A DNA stretch of 64,000 bases from Physella acuta (lineage: Eukaryota; Mollusca; Gastropoda; Physidae). The stretch lies in the NCBI RefSeq assembly GCF_028476545.1, contig NW_026733020.1:1-64000 (forward strand). Direction: 5' to 3'. Of this stretch, positions 35,240 to 47,155 are shown in pieces. Both the position numbers and the translations under genes were made by a program. Under the pieces are notes generated by a model, which ran no database searches, was not told where the DNA came from, and worked only from the letters and a program-made list of their open reading frames with translations. The stretch's first letter is position 1. Each line of letters opens with the position of its first letter.

Positions 35240-35480
35240 GGGCACTACCCCCCCTCTAACCACGTCTACCTACCCCAACCCCACCCGAACCACGTCTACC
35301 GCCCCCCACCCCAACGAAATGTAATTTACGCTAAAAATAAGTACCAGTGTCCACCCGTTCCTCTCCCACAAAAAAAAATTAAGTCAGCTCCCTCCGAATG
35401 TTCATGTGCCCCACCCCACCCCCCCCCCCCCCGAGAAAAATAATCTCAAATAACACTACCCCCCCCCCCCCCCATATAAA
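35240..35480. mobile_element. MITE family B, diverged copy
   Basis: AACCACGTCTACCGCCCCCC, ACGAAATGTAATTT and AAGTACCAGTGTCCACCC match the family core. C runs flank it. Ends are not preserved, so limits are approximate. Confidence 0.45.
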
Positions 35481-38056
35481 CACGACAACCACTGGTCACA
35501 CAATGTGTTCAAGTAATAAAATAATACAATAATATAAGCTGACGATAGCCAGTGACCTTGTCAAATTACTGGACCGTGAACATTTCTCAAGAATCTTTCC
35601 ACCGTCTTCTGCGTCGTTTGTCGTTTAACTTCCCGAAATCGGAGAAGAAATAACTCCGTTAATTAAAACGGCAAGCAATGCCGTTGACTGATCCGTCAAA
35701 GAAATCGATCGATTGATTAAATTTGTCGGGAAACTAGTTTACAGTAACCTTTTCAAAAACCAACAAGGGCAGATAAATCACGTTCTCCTTGCTAGGTTGT
35801 GGTTTAGTATAAATGTGGCCAGATTTTCTGTTATTGTTAACGAGCGTAACAAATTATTGTGAACTATGGTAAACAATTTGTTGACTCAAAAAGAAATAAA
35901 ATAAAATAAGCAAGTTTAAAATCAATCATCTGAGTAGCTTTCTTTTCAATCACAACACACGTTCGATAATCGAGTACCAAATCACGTGCATCGCGTCAAG
36001 CTGGAGCATTTGTTTACAGTTTATTTATAGTAACTAGAATCATGTGATTTTTTCATTTTTGTATGTTGACATTTTTAAACAGTTGAAACGACAAACTTAA
36101 CCTTAAAAAGCATTTAAAAAGAAAGTATAGCAAAATATGACTTAAATGAACTCAACTGGTACTTACTACTTTAAGTATTTTTGTTTAACAAATTGGCTTA
36201 AATTAAATTGTAAACAAAAAAGACCTGCTAGTTTACCCGCATTACTTTTTAAAACGGTGATGTTTAGAAACTTATAATGAACTTGTGTGGGTCTGTCAAG
36301 GTTTCGCGGATTCGTGAAATAAACTTCCCAATCAAGTAAAGCAGAACTATTTCATTCAAATTGCCGCATGGATGTATCTCCGACGACAATGCAATAATCT
36401 GTAACGTTTGACAAATGTAGACGTTAAATTACAGAGATAGTGTAATATTCTGTATATGGCATCCTTTGAACTTTTACGTGATGCAGTGTTTGTCCTGCAG
36501 ATTTCCATCTTTAACTGATATTTTAAAGTCCTGTGATATACTTTAAGCACATTTTTAGCTTTGCAACTGTTTTATTGTTTTGTACTTTAAAATATAAATG
36601 CATATTTTAGACTTTGTAATATTTTATTATACTTTAAAATATTTATACGTGTTTTAAACGTTATAAATTGTATATTTAAATAATTTCAAAACAATTTTTT
36701 ATTACCCAACAGCAAATACTTCATAAATTAGATTTTGTGTGACGGTATCGCAAGTGATTTGAACTAGAACAAGAAGCGAGGTTTATAGTCTTCGCGTCTC
36801 TAAACATCTCCGTTTACTGATATTCTCTTTAGTTCGGGCCATGTCATTCCAGCATCCTCCCGTCCCCCTCCTGACTCATCATTCAAGTTGTTTTAGATTT
36901 GCCTTTTCTTTCTTCTCCAAACGGGTTGAAATCATATATATGTCGGTGGATGTTGACGAGTTATTTTTAAAAGACATGTTCTTTTTAAAACATCTTTCTC
37001 AAGGTACTTTTTCAAACCTAGCAGTCCATAGTGCATTATATGTAGAATTAATCTGTTCTTGTGACCTAATATACACCCGAATGTTTGGTCAGTCAGTTCT
37101 ATGACTCGCATCCTTCACTTTCCGTACGTAAACTTTCTCAAGCACTCAATTGAGATAGGTAGACTCTATGACGTCATAAGGACTTGAAGCGGGGATCACA
37201 TAACTTCCGGATCAGCATTTCCGCCCTTCACACACAATCTTTCTAAATTTGATTTAAAGTTCCAGATTTAAGTTCCAACTAGGTAAAATATTTGTTCCCG
37301 TGAAAAGGTTTAACAGGATTTAAGTAAGATACGGAGATTAGGTTCAGGATCAAGGCTTGGCGTTAAGGTTCATGATCAGAGTTTGCCGTTAAGGTTATCA
37401 TTTCGGAATGTCAAGCTTTGTCTCAAGGTGCGGTACACTTAAGACAACGGCGTCCAAACACGAACCAGGACATTGCTCATGTTTGCGTGTGTCTCTTATT
37501 TGTGTGTGTGGGTCTATGTATGTGTGTATGTGTGCGTGTCCTTATCACACAGCTACTGTTGTTGTTACCCAGAAAAGAAACCGCGAACGACGCGTTAATC
37601 TAATCCATTGTTTTGCTGAAAAAGTTGTCGAGGGCGTCCTGAGTAACAGTTTTGTTTTCATACCTCGATACACATCCTGTTCTCTTTTTTTCTCACAGAT
37701 ACACACTTGTATCAAACAATTGTATCAAACAATTGTATCAAGTGGGTTCAGTGCAAGAAAACAACTTTACCTGCGACATCCGTGCTAGGTAAGAAATCCT
37801 ATAAAGCGGTTTTAAAATATTTTTAAAGTGGTAGTTAAATCCTTATTTTACCTAAACATATTTTTATTAATATTAATTAAAATTGGTATAAATTAAACTT
37901 ATTTTCCACTTCTATCCTTTTCCGTGTGGTTGTACAAACAGAGTAGGTTTAGCTTACTGCAGTATCGTTTTTTTTTTTTGCTTGTCTGTTGTCTTTTTCC
38001 AACCAAATCCAGATGCTAAGCTGTCGTGGGCCTGTCTCCACATCATCTTTACATCC
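35481..38056. other. Intergenic AT-rich region, no gene supported
   Basis: Open frames of 87 and 126 codons at 36841-37104 and 37408-37788 have no recognisable domain, no splice context and biased composition. A threefold TGTATCAAACAAT repeat lies at 37709-37740. Loose AAGGTTCATGATCA duplications occur at 37320-37400. Confidence 0.5.
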
Positions 38057-38064
38057 AATGGTAG

Positions 38065-38338
38065 CAGTGGCGTAGCTACCGTAACGCTAGCGTAAGCAAG
38101 GCATAGTGGCCCAAGGCTAAAAGGGGCCCTTTTTCGAAAGTCTGACGGGGGGGGGGGGGTGCAAATCGAAAGTCTGAGGGGGTGGGGTGCAAATCGAAAG
38201 TTTGAGGGCGGGGGGGTGCAAATCGAAAGGCTGAGGGGGGGGGGGTGCAAATCGAAAGTTTGTCCCCGGTCGCTACGCCTCTGAGGGGCCCACTAACACT
38301 TTTTGCATAGGGGCCCAAAAATCCTAGCTAAGCCACTG
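38065..38338. mobile_element. hAT-like MITE, 274 bp, 8-bp TSD
   Basis: Ends are CAGTGGCGTAGCTA and TAGCTAAGCCACTG. The direct repeat AATGGTAG flanks it (38057-38064 and 38339-38346). The interior has four G-run units with GGTGCAAATCGAAAG, the same unit as in 2766-3052. It also holds an internal copy of that element's right end (GTCGCTACGCCTCTG, about 38269-38283), so it looks like a composite of two related elements. Confidence 0.92.
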
Positions 38339-38391
38339 AATGGTAGGCCTGACTTTTAATTTACACATCTATTAAACAAGTTCCCTTCCAA

Positions 38392-38468
38392 TCTAGATTT
38401 GAACTCGGATCTCTTGCATTAAAAGGATGCGAATCCAAAAACATATTCACGGATCACCGACTCCATCA
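38392..38468 (-). repeat. tRNA-like sequence, SINE head or tRNA relic
   Basis: The minus strand has a good B box (CCGAGTTCAAATCT) preceded by an anticodon-arm-like CATCCTTTTAATGCAAGAG and a weak A-box region GAGTCGGTGATCCGTGAAT. The body downstream was not matched to SINE-1 or SINE-2. Confidence 0.4.
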
Positions 38469-39277
38469 CCCGTATACAGGCCAACACTGACCTAAATTTA
38501 GCGTCATCTGCGTCTGTTGTCTTCCTCTCTTCACCCGAACAGTCCCGGATGTCCGCCATGTTTTATTTTTAAAATCTGACCAATAGAAATGCCCGGCCAA
38601 GCGGACTTGGTTTTGAGCCCGTACCAGCTAGGAAGAGGACGTCAGGGAACACCTACTTGACTCCGAGTAGCCCCGACCCTTCAGTCTCCGCCTAGCTTAC
38701 GCAAATGTACTATACTTGTATTAAAACAACACTTGATAAAACGAAATTATATTAGTAAATATAAAAACCACTTGAGAAAAAAATTGCCAAACACAATATT
38801 TTGTTTAAAAAAGCTCACGGACTTTTTGTTTTACGCCTAAATTACGCATGGTAGGTGTATTAAGCAAAACAACACTTGATTAAAGTAAATTATAGTAATA
38901 AATATAAAACCACTTTAGAAAATAAATTACGAAACAAAATAAAACTAGTTCCGACCTCTCATTTACACCTAGATTACACGAATGGAAAATTAAACAAAAC
39001 AACGCATGATATAAGTAAAGTGTTTATCTATTGGTGAAAATATAAAAAAACAATCTAGAAAAAGATATTCTGAAAACAAAATGTTATGTTAAAATAATTC
39101 TTTCGAAAATAAATCAGCAGAATGAGGAGACAATTTAAAAATAAAATACAGTAAAGGATAGAACTGAGCAGGATCAAACTACAATCTCTTCTTAAACCTC
39201 TGGTTTGTATTTAAAGAAGTATTGAGAAGTAATGTTACATGTATGCCCCTACAAACTAGTTAAAGAGATACTGTAAA
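38469..39277. other. Intergenic AT-rich spacer
   Basis: A loose ~120-bp repetition of AAACAACACTTGAT with TATAAAACCACTT appears three times (about 38727, 38868, 38998). No gene. Confidence 0.5.
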
Positions 39278-39440
39278 CAGTATTTCTTTCAGACTTTTTT
39301 CTCCCGGGTGGGAGGTGCGGACTAAATTTTCCGGAGGTGGGGTGGATGTACACTGGTAAAAATTCTATATTTTCTGTATAAATGCTATTTCTATTTTGTT
39401 CGGGGAAGGAGGGGAGAGGGGGGGGGGGGGTAGACGTGCT
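39278..39440. mobile_element. MITE family B copy
   Basis: The left end CAGTATTTCTTTCAGAC is followed by TTTTTTCTCCCGGG. The core is ACACTGGTAAAAATTC, then a G run and GTAGACGTG. The right TIR is not visible. Confidence 0.55.
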
Positions 39441-39774
39441 AAACTACTGCTCATTTAACATATGTCGTAGGTTTTACAGTTCTAATTTCCAGAAGTAAAA
39501 GTGAGATATTCAGATATCTTTGCTGTTAATAGTTTATACATTTTCCGCTTGTTAAAGAAAAACAAGACGGACAATCCTTGTTTCATAAGCAATGAATAAA
39601 CATTAACCCCACTCTAGTTATAAAAAGAAGTGTAAACACATCACTCCTTGACCCGGACATGCCGATGTAACTGTTGTCATGTCATTAGGCAGATGTCAAC
39701 ATATGTCACATCTGCACTAGTGACAATAAAACACGAAATAATGGGCTGTTCCATGGTATGACCAACATCCTGTT

Positions 39775-39970
39775 TTGAGTGAGGTAAGCCACGGTACCAG
39801 AGTGAATTACCTACATACTCTCTGATTAAGGTAACGGTACAAGAGTAAATTACCTACACACACTCTGATTGAGGTAAGCCACTGTACCAGAGTGAATGAC
39901 CTACACACTCCTATTGAGGTAAGCCATGGTACCAGACACCACCAGAGTAAATGATCTAAACACACTCTGT
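39775..39970. repeat. ~60-bp degenerate tandem repeat
   Basis: Three to four units containing GAGGTAAGCCACGGTACCAG and AGAGTGAATTACCTACA. Confidence 0.8.
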
Positions 39971-40029
39971 AAGGAAGGATCAATACAGTACCTACTATGG
40001 AGGGAAAATTATCAGTTGGAACCCTGGTT

Positions 40030-40278
40030 GGGACCTGTACTGTGCTACCCCAAGACAGAAGGACCTATACAGCACCACCCCCGGAAAGAAAGGCACACAC
40101 AGTCTTACCCCTGCATGAAACATACAGTCCCACCCCTAGACTGAAAGACCTATACAGGCTCACCCCTAGACTGAAAGACCTATACAGACCCACCCCTAGA
40201 CTGAAAGACCTATACAGGCTCACCCCTAGAAAGACCTATACAGCCCCACCCCTAGACAAGACCTATATTAACCTGCCC
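40030..40278. repeat. ~30-bp minisatellite, GAAAGACCTATACAG
   Basis: About seven units with the core CACCCCTAGACTGAAAGACC. Adjacent to the 60-bp repeat. The open frame is a satellite artefact. Confidence 0.88.
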
Positions 40279-41343
40279 CAAATGTTGGGACCTTTCTAGT
40301 ACGTCACATGACCTACAGCCTTGTTACCGTTACTTCTGGCCTGCCGTCCACCGTGTTACTTAGCTTACTTGCAAACTACTGTATTAAGGCAGTAGTACTT
40401 TAAATTTACTTCACTCTTACTTCAGTATTACTGCAATGCTACTTCAGTTATTACTGTATAGTTACTTCAATATTATTTCACTATTGTTTCATTATAACTT
40501 CACTGTTTCTTCAGTGTTAAATAAGTCTCTATAACTAAGCTAATATAATCTCTTATTCACCAACGTTAGTTTCAAATATAGACGTATCGATCAGGTAAGA
40601 CTTACTACCCCCCCCCCCCCCCCCACACACATACACATACCCCTATACATTCCATTCTCCTTCATCTACGTCATTACCTCAAGTGCCGTCTCGCTTTGGG
40701 GTCAAGTACAAAGGTCAAGTATTACCGTCGTACACACAACCCGATACAGACGGTCACGGTTCCCCCACCCCACCCCTCTACCTTTTACGTCATCAAAGGC
40801 GGGTCGGGCTTGTCTTAAGGACCTTGCTCTCGAATGATATTTTGGTTTGGTGTTAATTTGTTTACAGTTGTTAAAATAAAATGTTTACTTTTCTTGCTTT
40901 CTCTTGATCGTGTGGTGAAGTAGAGGTTGGTCTGAAATGGATTCGAACTTAAACCCACCTTAAGAACAAACATTTGTTGAAGTTACCTTATTGAAAATAG
41001 AATAAAAGAGAATCTCCAGGTAGAGAAAAGTCTGAAAGTCAATAAGTTCTAGAACAAACTCTTGCTATTTTAATCCATCCCGAATTGGGTTAAAACATTT
41101 TTTTTATAAAAGCACATTCTGTTTGATTAGAAATTTATTGCAGGTTTTTTTTTCTACATAGTATAAAATTAGAAAATAAACCAAAGATTTCAAAAGCGAC
41201 CTAGGCTTTGATTTTTACTATCAAGTTGGAGAAAATTAATGTTATTTACCCTTTTTTACCTGCATTAAAGTCCTGTTATTTTAATTGTTTCTTTTTAAAT
41301 TTAAAAATAAAATACATATTTTGATATTGAGAACAACCAAACA

Positions 41344-41346
<3 letters not shown>
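40279..41346. other. Intergenic, TTACTTCA-rich then AT-rich
   Basis: Loose TTACTTCAGTATTAC repeats lie at 40385-40515 and a C run at 40609-40624. No gene. Confidence 0.5.

Positions 41347-41400
<54 letters not shown>
41347..41400. repeat. (TA)n microsatellite
   Basis: About 27 TA units. Confidence 0.95.
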
Positions 41401-41403
<3 letters not shown>

Positions 41404-42435
41404 GCGCGTTAAATATTTTGTAAAACGAAATTGAAGTTTGTGATGCAAACATTAAAACGTTAGTTTATGTAGTGAAATCCAACAATTGTGCAGTAAATTT
41501 GAGGAACCCCTAAAAATTTGGGGCCCCTGAATGCAGTCCTCTCAATTCCCCCCCCCCCCCCCCCCCCAACCCGTTCCTCCATTAATCCGCTACTGGTTAT
41601 GGGCTTCGGTCACCTTCACCACTTTCTTCCACGTAAACTTGTCTACTAACCAGTTAGTCTTGAGTTCAGACCTCTTAATAGAATCTATCGGGTACCTGAC
41701 TGAAGTAAGCATCAGTAAAGACGGCTGTGAATACAACTAACCACAATTTTTATTTAGATGCCAAAGTCACTGAAATAGATGAGCTCTAATTCTACAACCG
41801 GTTCCGAAAAAGTAACATTTACTTTAACTTTTTACTAGCAGAATTACCTTAAATAAATTTAGATATCTTCATTAAGAATAAATCAATCACTTGTAAAAAT
41901 TACTAGACTGTCACTAATTGCACCAAGGATTTTATCATCAAAGAAAAACGAAAGCGAAAAACTCTATTTTTTATAATATCAAAACAAATATTAAAATTCG
42001 TTGTTATAAATTTACTCTGAAAAATAAATTTATATTTTTATATTATCAATGCACCTGGATCAATGTTGCCATTTCTTTCATAGTTTTTTTAGTAAAGATT
42101 AGGCTCAATGTTATCATTGCGCTTAGTTCTAACTTGATGCACGGCAAAAAGACGCAGCTTTATCCAATGACCTCTCTGCACTCATTTAGGTTAGTGCATT
42201 TGGGTTAAAGCGGAAGGCCGTGATGACCTACATTTGTTTATTTAACCACTAGCCCGCTGGTTAAGTTGTATGTGTGGTTAGTTATAGGTTATATCAAGTG
42301 ACAAAATGTATACGTGGTGTTTGATGTCTTGCTTATCCTAAGTGATAGAGGTGTAAAGTGTTAACCCTTTTAGCACCTTCCTCATAGTGCTGAATACAAC
42401 AAAAAGAACACGAGAGCATGGATTGGATGAATATT
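41401..42435. other. Intergenic, no gene supported
   Basis: A C-run region at 41503-41600 ends AATCCGCTACTG, reminiscent of a hAT MITE end but without a matching target duplication. The rest is AT-rich. Confidence 0.45.
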
Positions 42436-42880
42436 GACACGGGGAATATGGAAACAGGGAACATAGCACAGGGAACATTATATATGGAACATGGCACAGG
42501 GAACATTACATAGGGAACATGACACAGGGAACATGGCACTGGGAACATTACACAGGGAACATGGCACTAGGAACATGGCACAGGGAACATGGCTTTAGGA
42601 ACATTACACAGGGAACATGGCACTGGGAATATTACACAGGGAACATGGCACTAGGAACATTACACAGGGAACATGGCACTGGGAATATTACACAGGGAAC
42701 ATGGCACTAGGAACATTATACAGGGAACATGGCACTGGGAATATTACACAGGGAACATGGCACTAGGAACATTACACAGGGAACATGGCACTGGGAACAT
42801 GGTGCAGGGAACATAGGAACATGGTACTGGGAACATGGCATATGGAACATAGGAACATAGCGCAGGGAACATATGAACAT
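42436..42880. repeat. 14/28-bp minisatellite, GGGAACATGGCACT
   Basis: About 30 units alternating GGGAACATGGCACT and GGAACATTACACA, so a 28-bp dimer is the effective period. Confidence 0.93.
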
Positions 42881-44377
42881 TGGCACAACAGACACAGAGA
42901 AATCAGAAAAGGTAGACATAGACACACACCTATGACCCAATGACTGCACCTGCACTATGACCTGCCTTTAGACACCCACAACCTCACAACTACCAACACC
43001 CCCACCCCACCCCCTCTCTAAAGCACCTGTCTACAACATCAAAAGATTACCTCTCTCTCTCTCCGCCCCATTAAACCCATACAAACAGCGGCATCAGTTA
43101 GCATTGATATCAAATCTCTATCATCCTGATGCCCAGCCGGTGCTGAAATATACGACCCCGCATAGCTAGACGAAAACACAAAAACTCTACAGTAAAACAC
43201 CACGTAACCTCTCTTGCACTTCCTGTTCATACTCCACCCCCTCCCCCGACACCCCCATCCTTCCGCAAAACAAATTGTATTTTTCCACATCTTTTTTCTT
43301 ACGCTCTCTTCACCAAAAACGTCGCTTTATTTCGGATGATATCTTAAAGTTAATCTTAGTCTAATGTGGATTAAAAGTCATTGGCAATTATTTCCGCTTT
43401 TAAAAAATGTAAGCCCTATACAACACAAGTCGTACTTACAAAGAAGGTATAATATTTAGAAAACAAAAACAAAACAATTCATTAGTGTTTTATATTATGA
43501 ATGGTTTAAACCTTGTTTTTATAAAGGTAATGTTTATATTTTATTCGAAACAAAAATATAACAAAAATCTTCTCACTTGAAAAAAATATATCCGTTATTA
43601 CATAAGTACGATATCAAAATAATAAGTCATTAATTAAAAGCTTGCAGACGGAGATACGGAGCTTCCAAATATGTCGTAAGCCAATAGGATGTGGACGGTG
43701 CGTGTCTAGGGATATTTTTAGAACCAGGTAGTTTCTGAGAATTGCAGGGAGGGGGTTACGAGGACATTGTACTGGTATTGGGGGGGGGGGGGGGGGTGGG
43801 TGCGTAATGTCTTACAATATAGCAATTTATAGTGGAGATAGTTGGCGCCTTATGTCATGAAGATATAGGTTTTTACTGGAAAATTGGAGTTGCTGGGTTT
43901 TTATTTACTCTAACCCTCTAGTGTCTCCTCTAGCACAAGTTTTGATCTTTAGCTAACTGAAAGACTGTCATAACATAAATAGCCTAAGGTTCTATACAGC
44001 ACAAGTTTTCACCTTTGGCTAAACCACATATCATAACTAAACTAGCCTTACGTCACATGTACGGCAAACGTTGGCCTAACGATTTCTGACAGTTTATCAC
44101 ATGAATTTTGCAGGGTTCACCCCCCCCCCCACACACACACATACACACACCTCATCTTTACACCACGTCACATAAAGATAGTTCCTCCCCTGAAAATAAC
44201 GTCACAAGATGGTAATCTCCTGATTCCAAAATTAATTAAAATTAAAAAGAAGAGTAAACTTTTTCTTTTTACACTTAAATAATCGCCATAACAGAGTCCG
44301 ATTCTAGTGTGGACAATTGTCAGCAACATCTGACCCCTACCCCAGGGGTATGAGGCTATTTCTGCCCCCCCCCCCAC
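42881..44377. other. Intergenic, nothing recognised
   Basis: AT-rich with a G run at 43780-43796 and (AC)n at 44130-44150. No supported gene. Confidence 0.5.
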
Positions 44378-44440
44378 CCAGATGGTGGAATGGTTAGAGC
44401 ATATGGTCGTTAACCAAAATCTTAACTTTGATTCCCTAAC
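44378..44440 (+). mobile_element. SINE-1 head, 5' part of the copy split by the 48-bp array
   Basis: GATGGTGGAATGGTTAGAGC is a good A-box region. It is followed by GTCGTTAACCAAAATC and TTTGATTCCCTAACG, as in the tRNA-derived head of SINE-1. It runs straight into the minisatellite. Confidence 0.7.
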
Positions 44441-45672
44441 GGCATCCCTGGGGGTACCCGATTTCAATTCTGACGTCCTTGAGCGCATCCAGCCCGATTG
44501 GGTACCCGATTTCAATTCTGACGTCCTTGAGCGCATCCAGCCCGATTGGGTACCCGATTTCAATTCTGACGTCCTTGAGTGCATCCATCTCTATTAGGTA
44601 CACGATTTCAATTCTGACGTCCTTGAGTGCATACAGCCCTATTGGGTAGCTGATTTCAATTCTGACGTCATTGAGCGCATCCAGCCCGATTGGGTAGCTG
44701 ATTTCAATTCTGACGTCATTGAGCGCATCCAGCCCGATTGGGTACCCGATTTCAATTCTGACGTCCTTGAGTGCATACAGCCCTATTGGGTAGCTGATTT
44801 CAATTCTGACGTCATTGAGCGCATCCAGCCCGATTGGGTACCCGATTTCAATTCTGACGTCCTTGAGTGCATCCATCTCTATTAGGTACCCGATTTCAAT
44901 TCTGACGTCCTTGAGTGCATCCATCTCTATTAGGTACCCGATTTCAATTCTGACGTCCTTGAGTGCATACAGCCCTATTGGGTAGCTGATTTCAATTCTG
45001 ACGTCATTGAGCGCATCCAGCCCGATTGGGTACCCGATTTCAATTCTGACGTCCTTGAGTGCATCCATCTCTATTAGGTACCCGATTTCAATTCTGACGT
45101 CCTTGAGTGCATCCATCTCTATTAGGTACCCGATTTCAATTCTGACGTCATTGAGCGCATCCAGCCCGATTGGGTAGCTGATTTCAATTCTGACGTCATT
45201 GAGCGCATCCAGCCCGATTGGGTACCCGATTTCAATTCTGACGTCCTTGAGTGCATCCATCTCTATTAGGTACCCGATTTCAATTCTGACGTCCTTGAGT
45301 GCATCCATCTCTATTAGGTACCCGATTTCAATTCTGACGTCCTTGAGTGCATCCATCTCTATTAGGTACCCGATTTCAATTCTGACGTCCTTGAGTGCAT
45401 CCATCTCTATTAGGTACCCGATTTCAATTCTGACGTCCTTGAGTGCATACAGCCCTATTGGGTAGCTGATTTCAATTCTGACGTCATTGAGCGCATCCAG
45501 CCCGATTGGGTACCCGATTTCAATTCTGACGTCCTTGAGTGCATCCATCTCTATTAGGTACCCGATTTCAATTCTGACGTCCTTGAGTGCATACAGCCCT
45601 ATTGGGTAGCTGATTTCAATTCTGACGTCATTGAGCGCATCCAGCCCTATTGGGTACCCGATTTCAATCCTA
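44441..45672. repeat. 48-bp minisatellite derived from a SINE-1 internal segment
   Basis: About 25.7 units. One unit is GGTACCCGATTTCAATTCTG, ACGTCCTTGAGTGCATCCAG, CCCTATTG, with variants. The order matches SINE-1 from the B box through GAGTCCACCCAGCTCT to GGGTACCTGAC. At least three unit types alternate in blocks; the type with GTCATTGAG carries a full TGACGTCA. Because 48 is divisible by three, a 370-codon minus-strand frame with a 16-residue period (DALKDVRIEIGYLIEM) results. It is not called as a gene. Confidence 0.93.
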
Positions 45673-45740
45673 GCGAGTCAAAAACGCGGGACGTCTCGAT
45701 ACGTCGAGATCACAGAAACAGATGAAATCTACTACACCTA
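45673..45740 (+). mobile_element. SINE-1 central-domain remnant downstream of the array
   Basis: GAGATCACAGAAACAGATGA and AATCTACTACACCTATCTT match GAGGTCACAGAAACAAGTGA and ACTCTACTTCACTTGCCCC of the intact copy at 49013-49272. Together with the head at 44378 it brackets the minisatellite. Confidence 0.75.
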
Positions 45741-46706
45741 TCTTAAATACTCTAATTAATCGCTACCTAAACTAATGTCAAAAGGCTACCTATCCAACAC
45801 CCAAACTACCACCAATAAGCACATCCCTGCTACCATTTCAACTGTATTATTTCAGATCTAAAACAACCTAGTTTCGACTAGATATAAAACCAAGCCAGTC
45901 GCTTGAAGCCGCTCTTCACTCTGAAGCGATCACGATTCATAATAGTGTACCCACATAAACAGACATCACTAATTTATGCAGGCATTCCGGTTAGCAAAGA
46001 AAACCACCCACACCATTTCTCGAATTAAAAAAAAAAATTATTTGAACGAAGCTCCTAGTTGCCGACAACTCGCGTCCATTCAACCGTGTTTGCCTACACA
46101 AACAGACGGCAAAACGGCACCATAATTAAGCCCCACGCACACGGCACGAATATGTGCTCTGTTGAAAAAAAAAAATAAGTGCATATGTTTTTATATATTC
46201 TGTAGGTTCTTTAAGACCTGACATGCACATGAATGATCGATTCGCTTGATATGACTGATTTAAATAATCGATAACGGTATTTTTTATTATTATTTTAATT
46301 ACTTTCAGCGGTAATGAAATGTTATTGGTTTTCCTGCATATTTTATAGAGGTAACAGTATTATGTTTATAGCATGGACATATGGTTAGAGTCTAAAAGCA
46401 GTTTAAATATTTTTATGTCTGTATTTAAATGCTATTTATAGTTTGAAAAGTGAAAATCGATTGGGCCATAACTGGTATCGATTTGTTTTTAAAAGCTGAA
46501 CGGTGAAATATTTGTGTGAGAGATTCCTATTTGGGGTAATGCTATGGTTACCTTCAGCGGGTAGCATATCGGTTTCCAGCTGACCCCATAACCCCGACCC
46601 CGATCATAGACCTAACCCTAATCCAAATCCTGACTACAACCCTGCTCCCTAAACCTAATCGTAACATTAAAGTTAATCTAACAAGCTCATGCACTACATC
46701 ACATAG
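45741..46706. other. Intergenic, nothing recognised
   Basis: AT-rich. A CCCTAA-like degenerate stretch lies at 46580-46670. Confidence 0.5.
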
Positions 46707-46850
46707 TGAGCGGAGAGTTTCTTTCAAGCATCTCTCCCGAAATGGAAGTGAAGCTGTGCCCCACCCTCCCCCCACCCCTCTTGGAGTACCACCCTCCCAC
46801 CAACCCCTCCCCGGGGATGAAAATATATAATATTTAAATAGAAAGATTAT
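46707..46850. mobile_element. MITE family B, 5' part
   Basis: GAGAGTTTCTTTCAAGCATC then TCTCCCG and C-rich sequence, then GATGAAAATATATAATATTT. The right end is not found. Confidence 0.5.
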
Positions 46851-46874
46851 AAGGGCCCTACTTCAAACATTTAA

Positions 46875-47155
46875 AAGTCCAGAGTTCGAACGCCCGGGCA
46901 GAAGAGGTTCGATACCCAAGGACAGCAACTCATCTAGGAGAGACAACTCCAAAATCAAACAACTGCTGCCCTGTAATTTTTTCTTTGATGGACAAAGGCT
47001 ATGGAAGCAAATGCAAAAAAAAATAAAAAAAAAAAATAAAGCAGGTTGAAATCGGAGTCAACGGCCTATATGGCGCATAACAAGTTGACACGTAATACTT
47101 TAAGTGTTGAAGGAAATAATGTCCATCATTAAAGAATGAAGAAGAAGAAAATAAA
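46875..47155 (+). mobile_element. SINE-2 copy
   Basis: B box GAGTTCGAACGCCC, then GGACAGCAACTCATCTAGG, GACAACTCCAAAATCAAACA, GGACAAAGGCTATGGAAGC, an A-rich insertion, AGCAGGTTGAAATCGGAGTC, TATATGGCGCATAACAAGTT and GACACGTAATAC. The tail is GAATGAAGAAGAAG. Confidence 0.85.

Noticed and set aside
41503-41600. hAT MITE between CAGTAAATTTGAGG and AATCCGCTACTG
   Set aside because: Ends pair poorly and the flanking 8-mers (CAATTGTG, GTTATGGG) do not match.
44436-45548. 370-codon open frame on the minus strand with a 16-residue period
   Set aside because: It is a direct result of the 48-bp SINE-derived minisatellite, whose unit is divisible by three. The plus strand is open for the same reason. 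No splice or start context.
46580-46670. Interstitial telomere repeat (CCCTAA-like words)
   Set aside because: Words are irregular with no run of exact hexamers; treated as low complexity.
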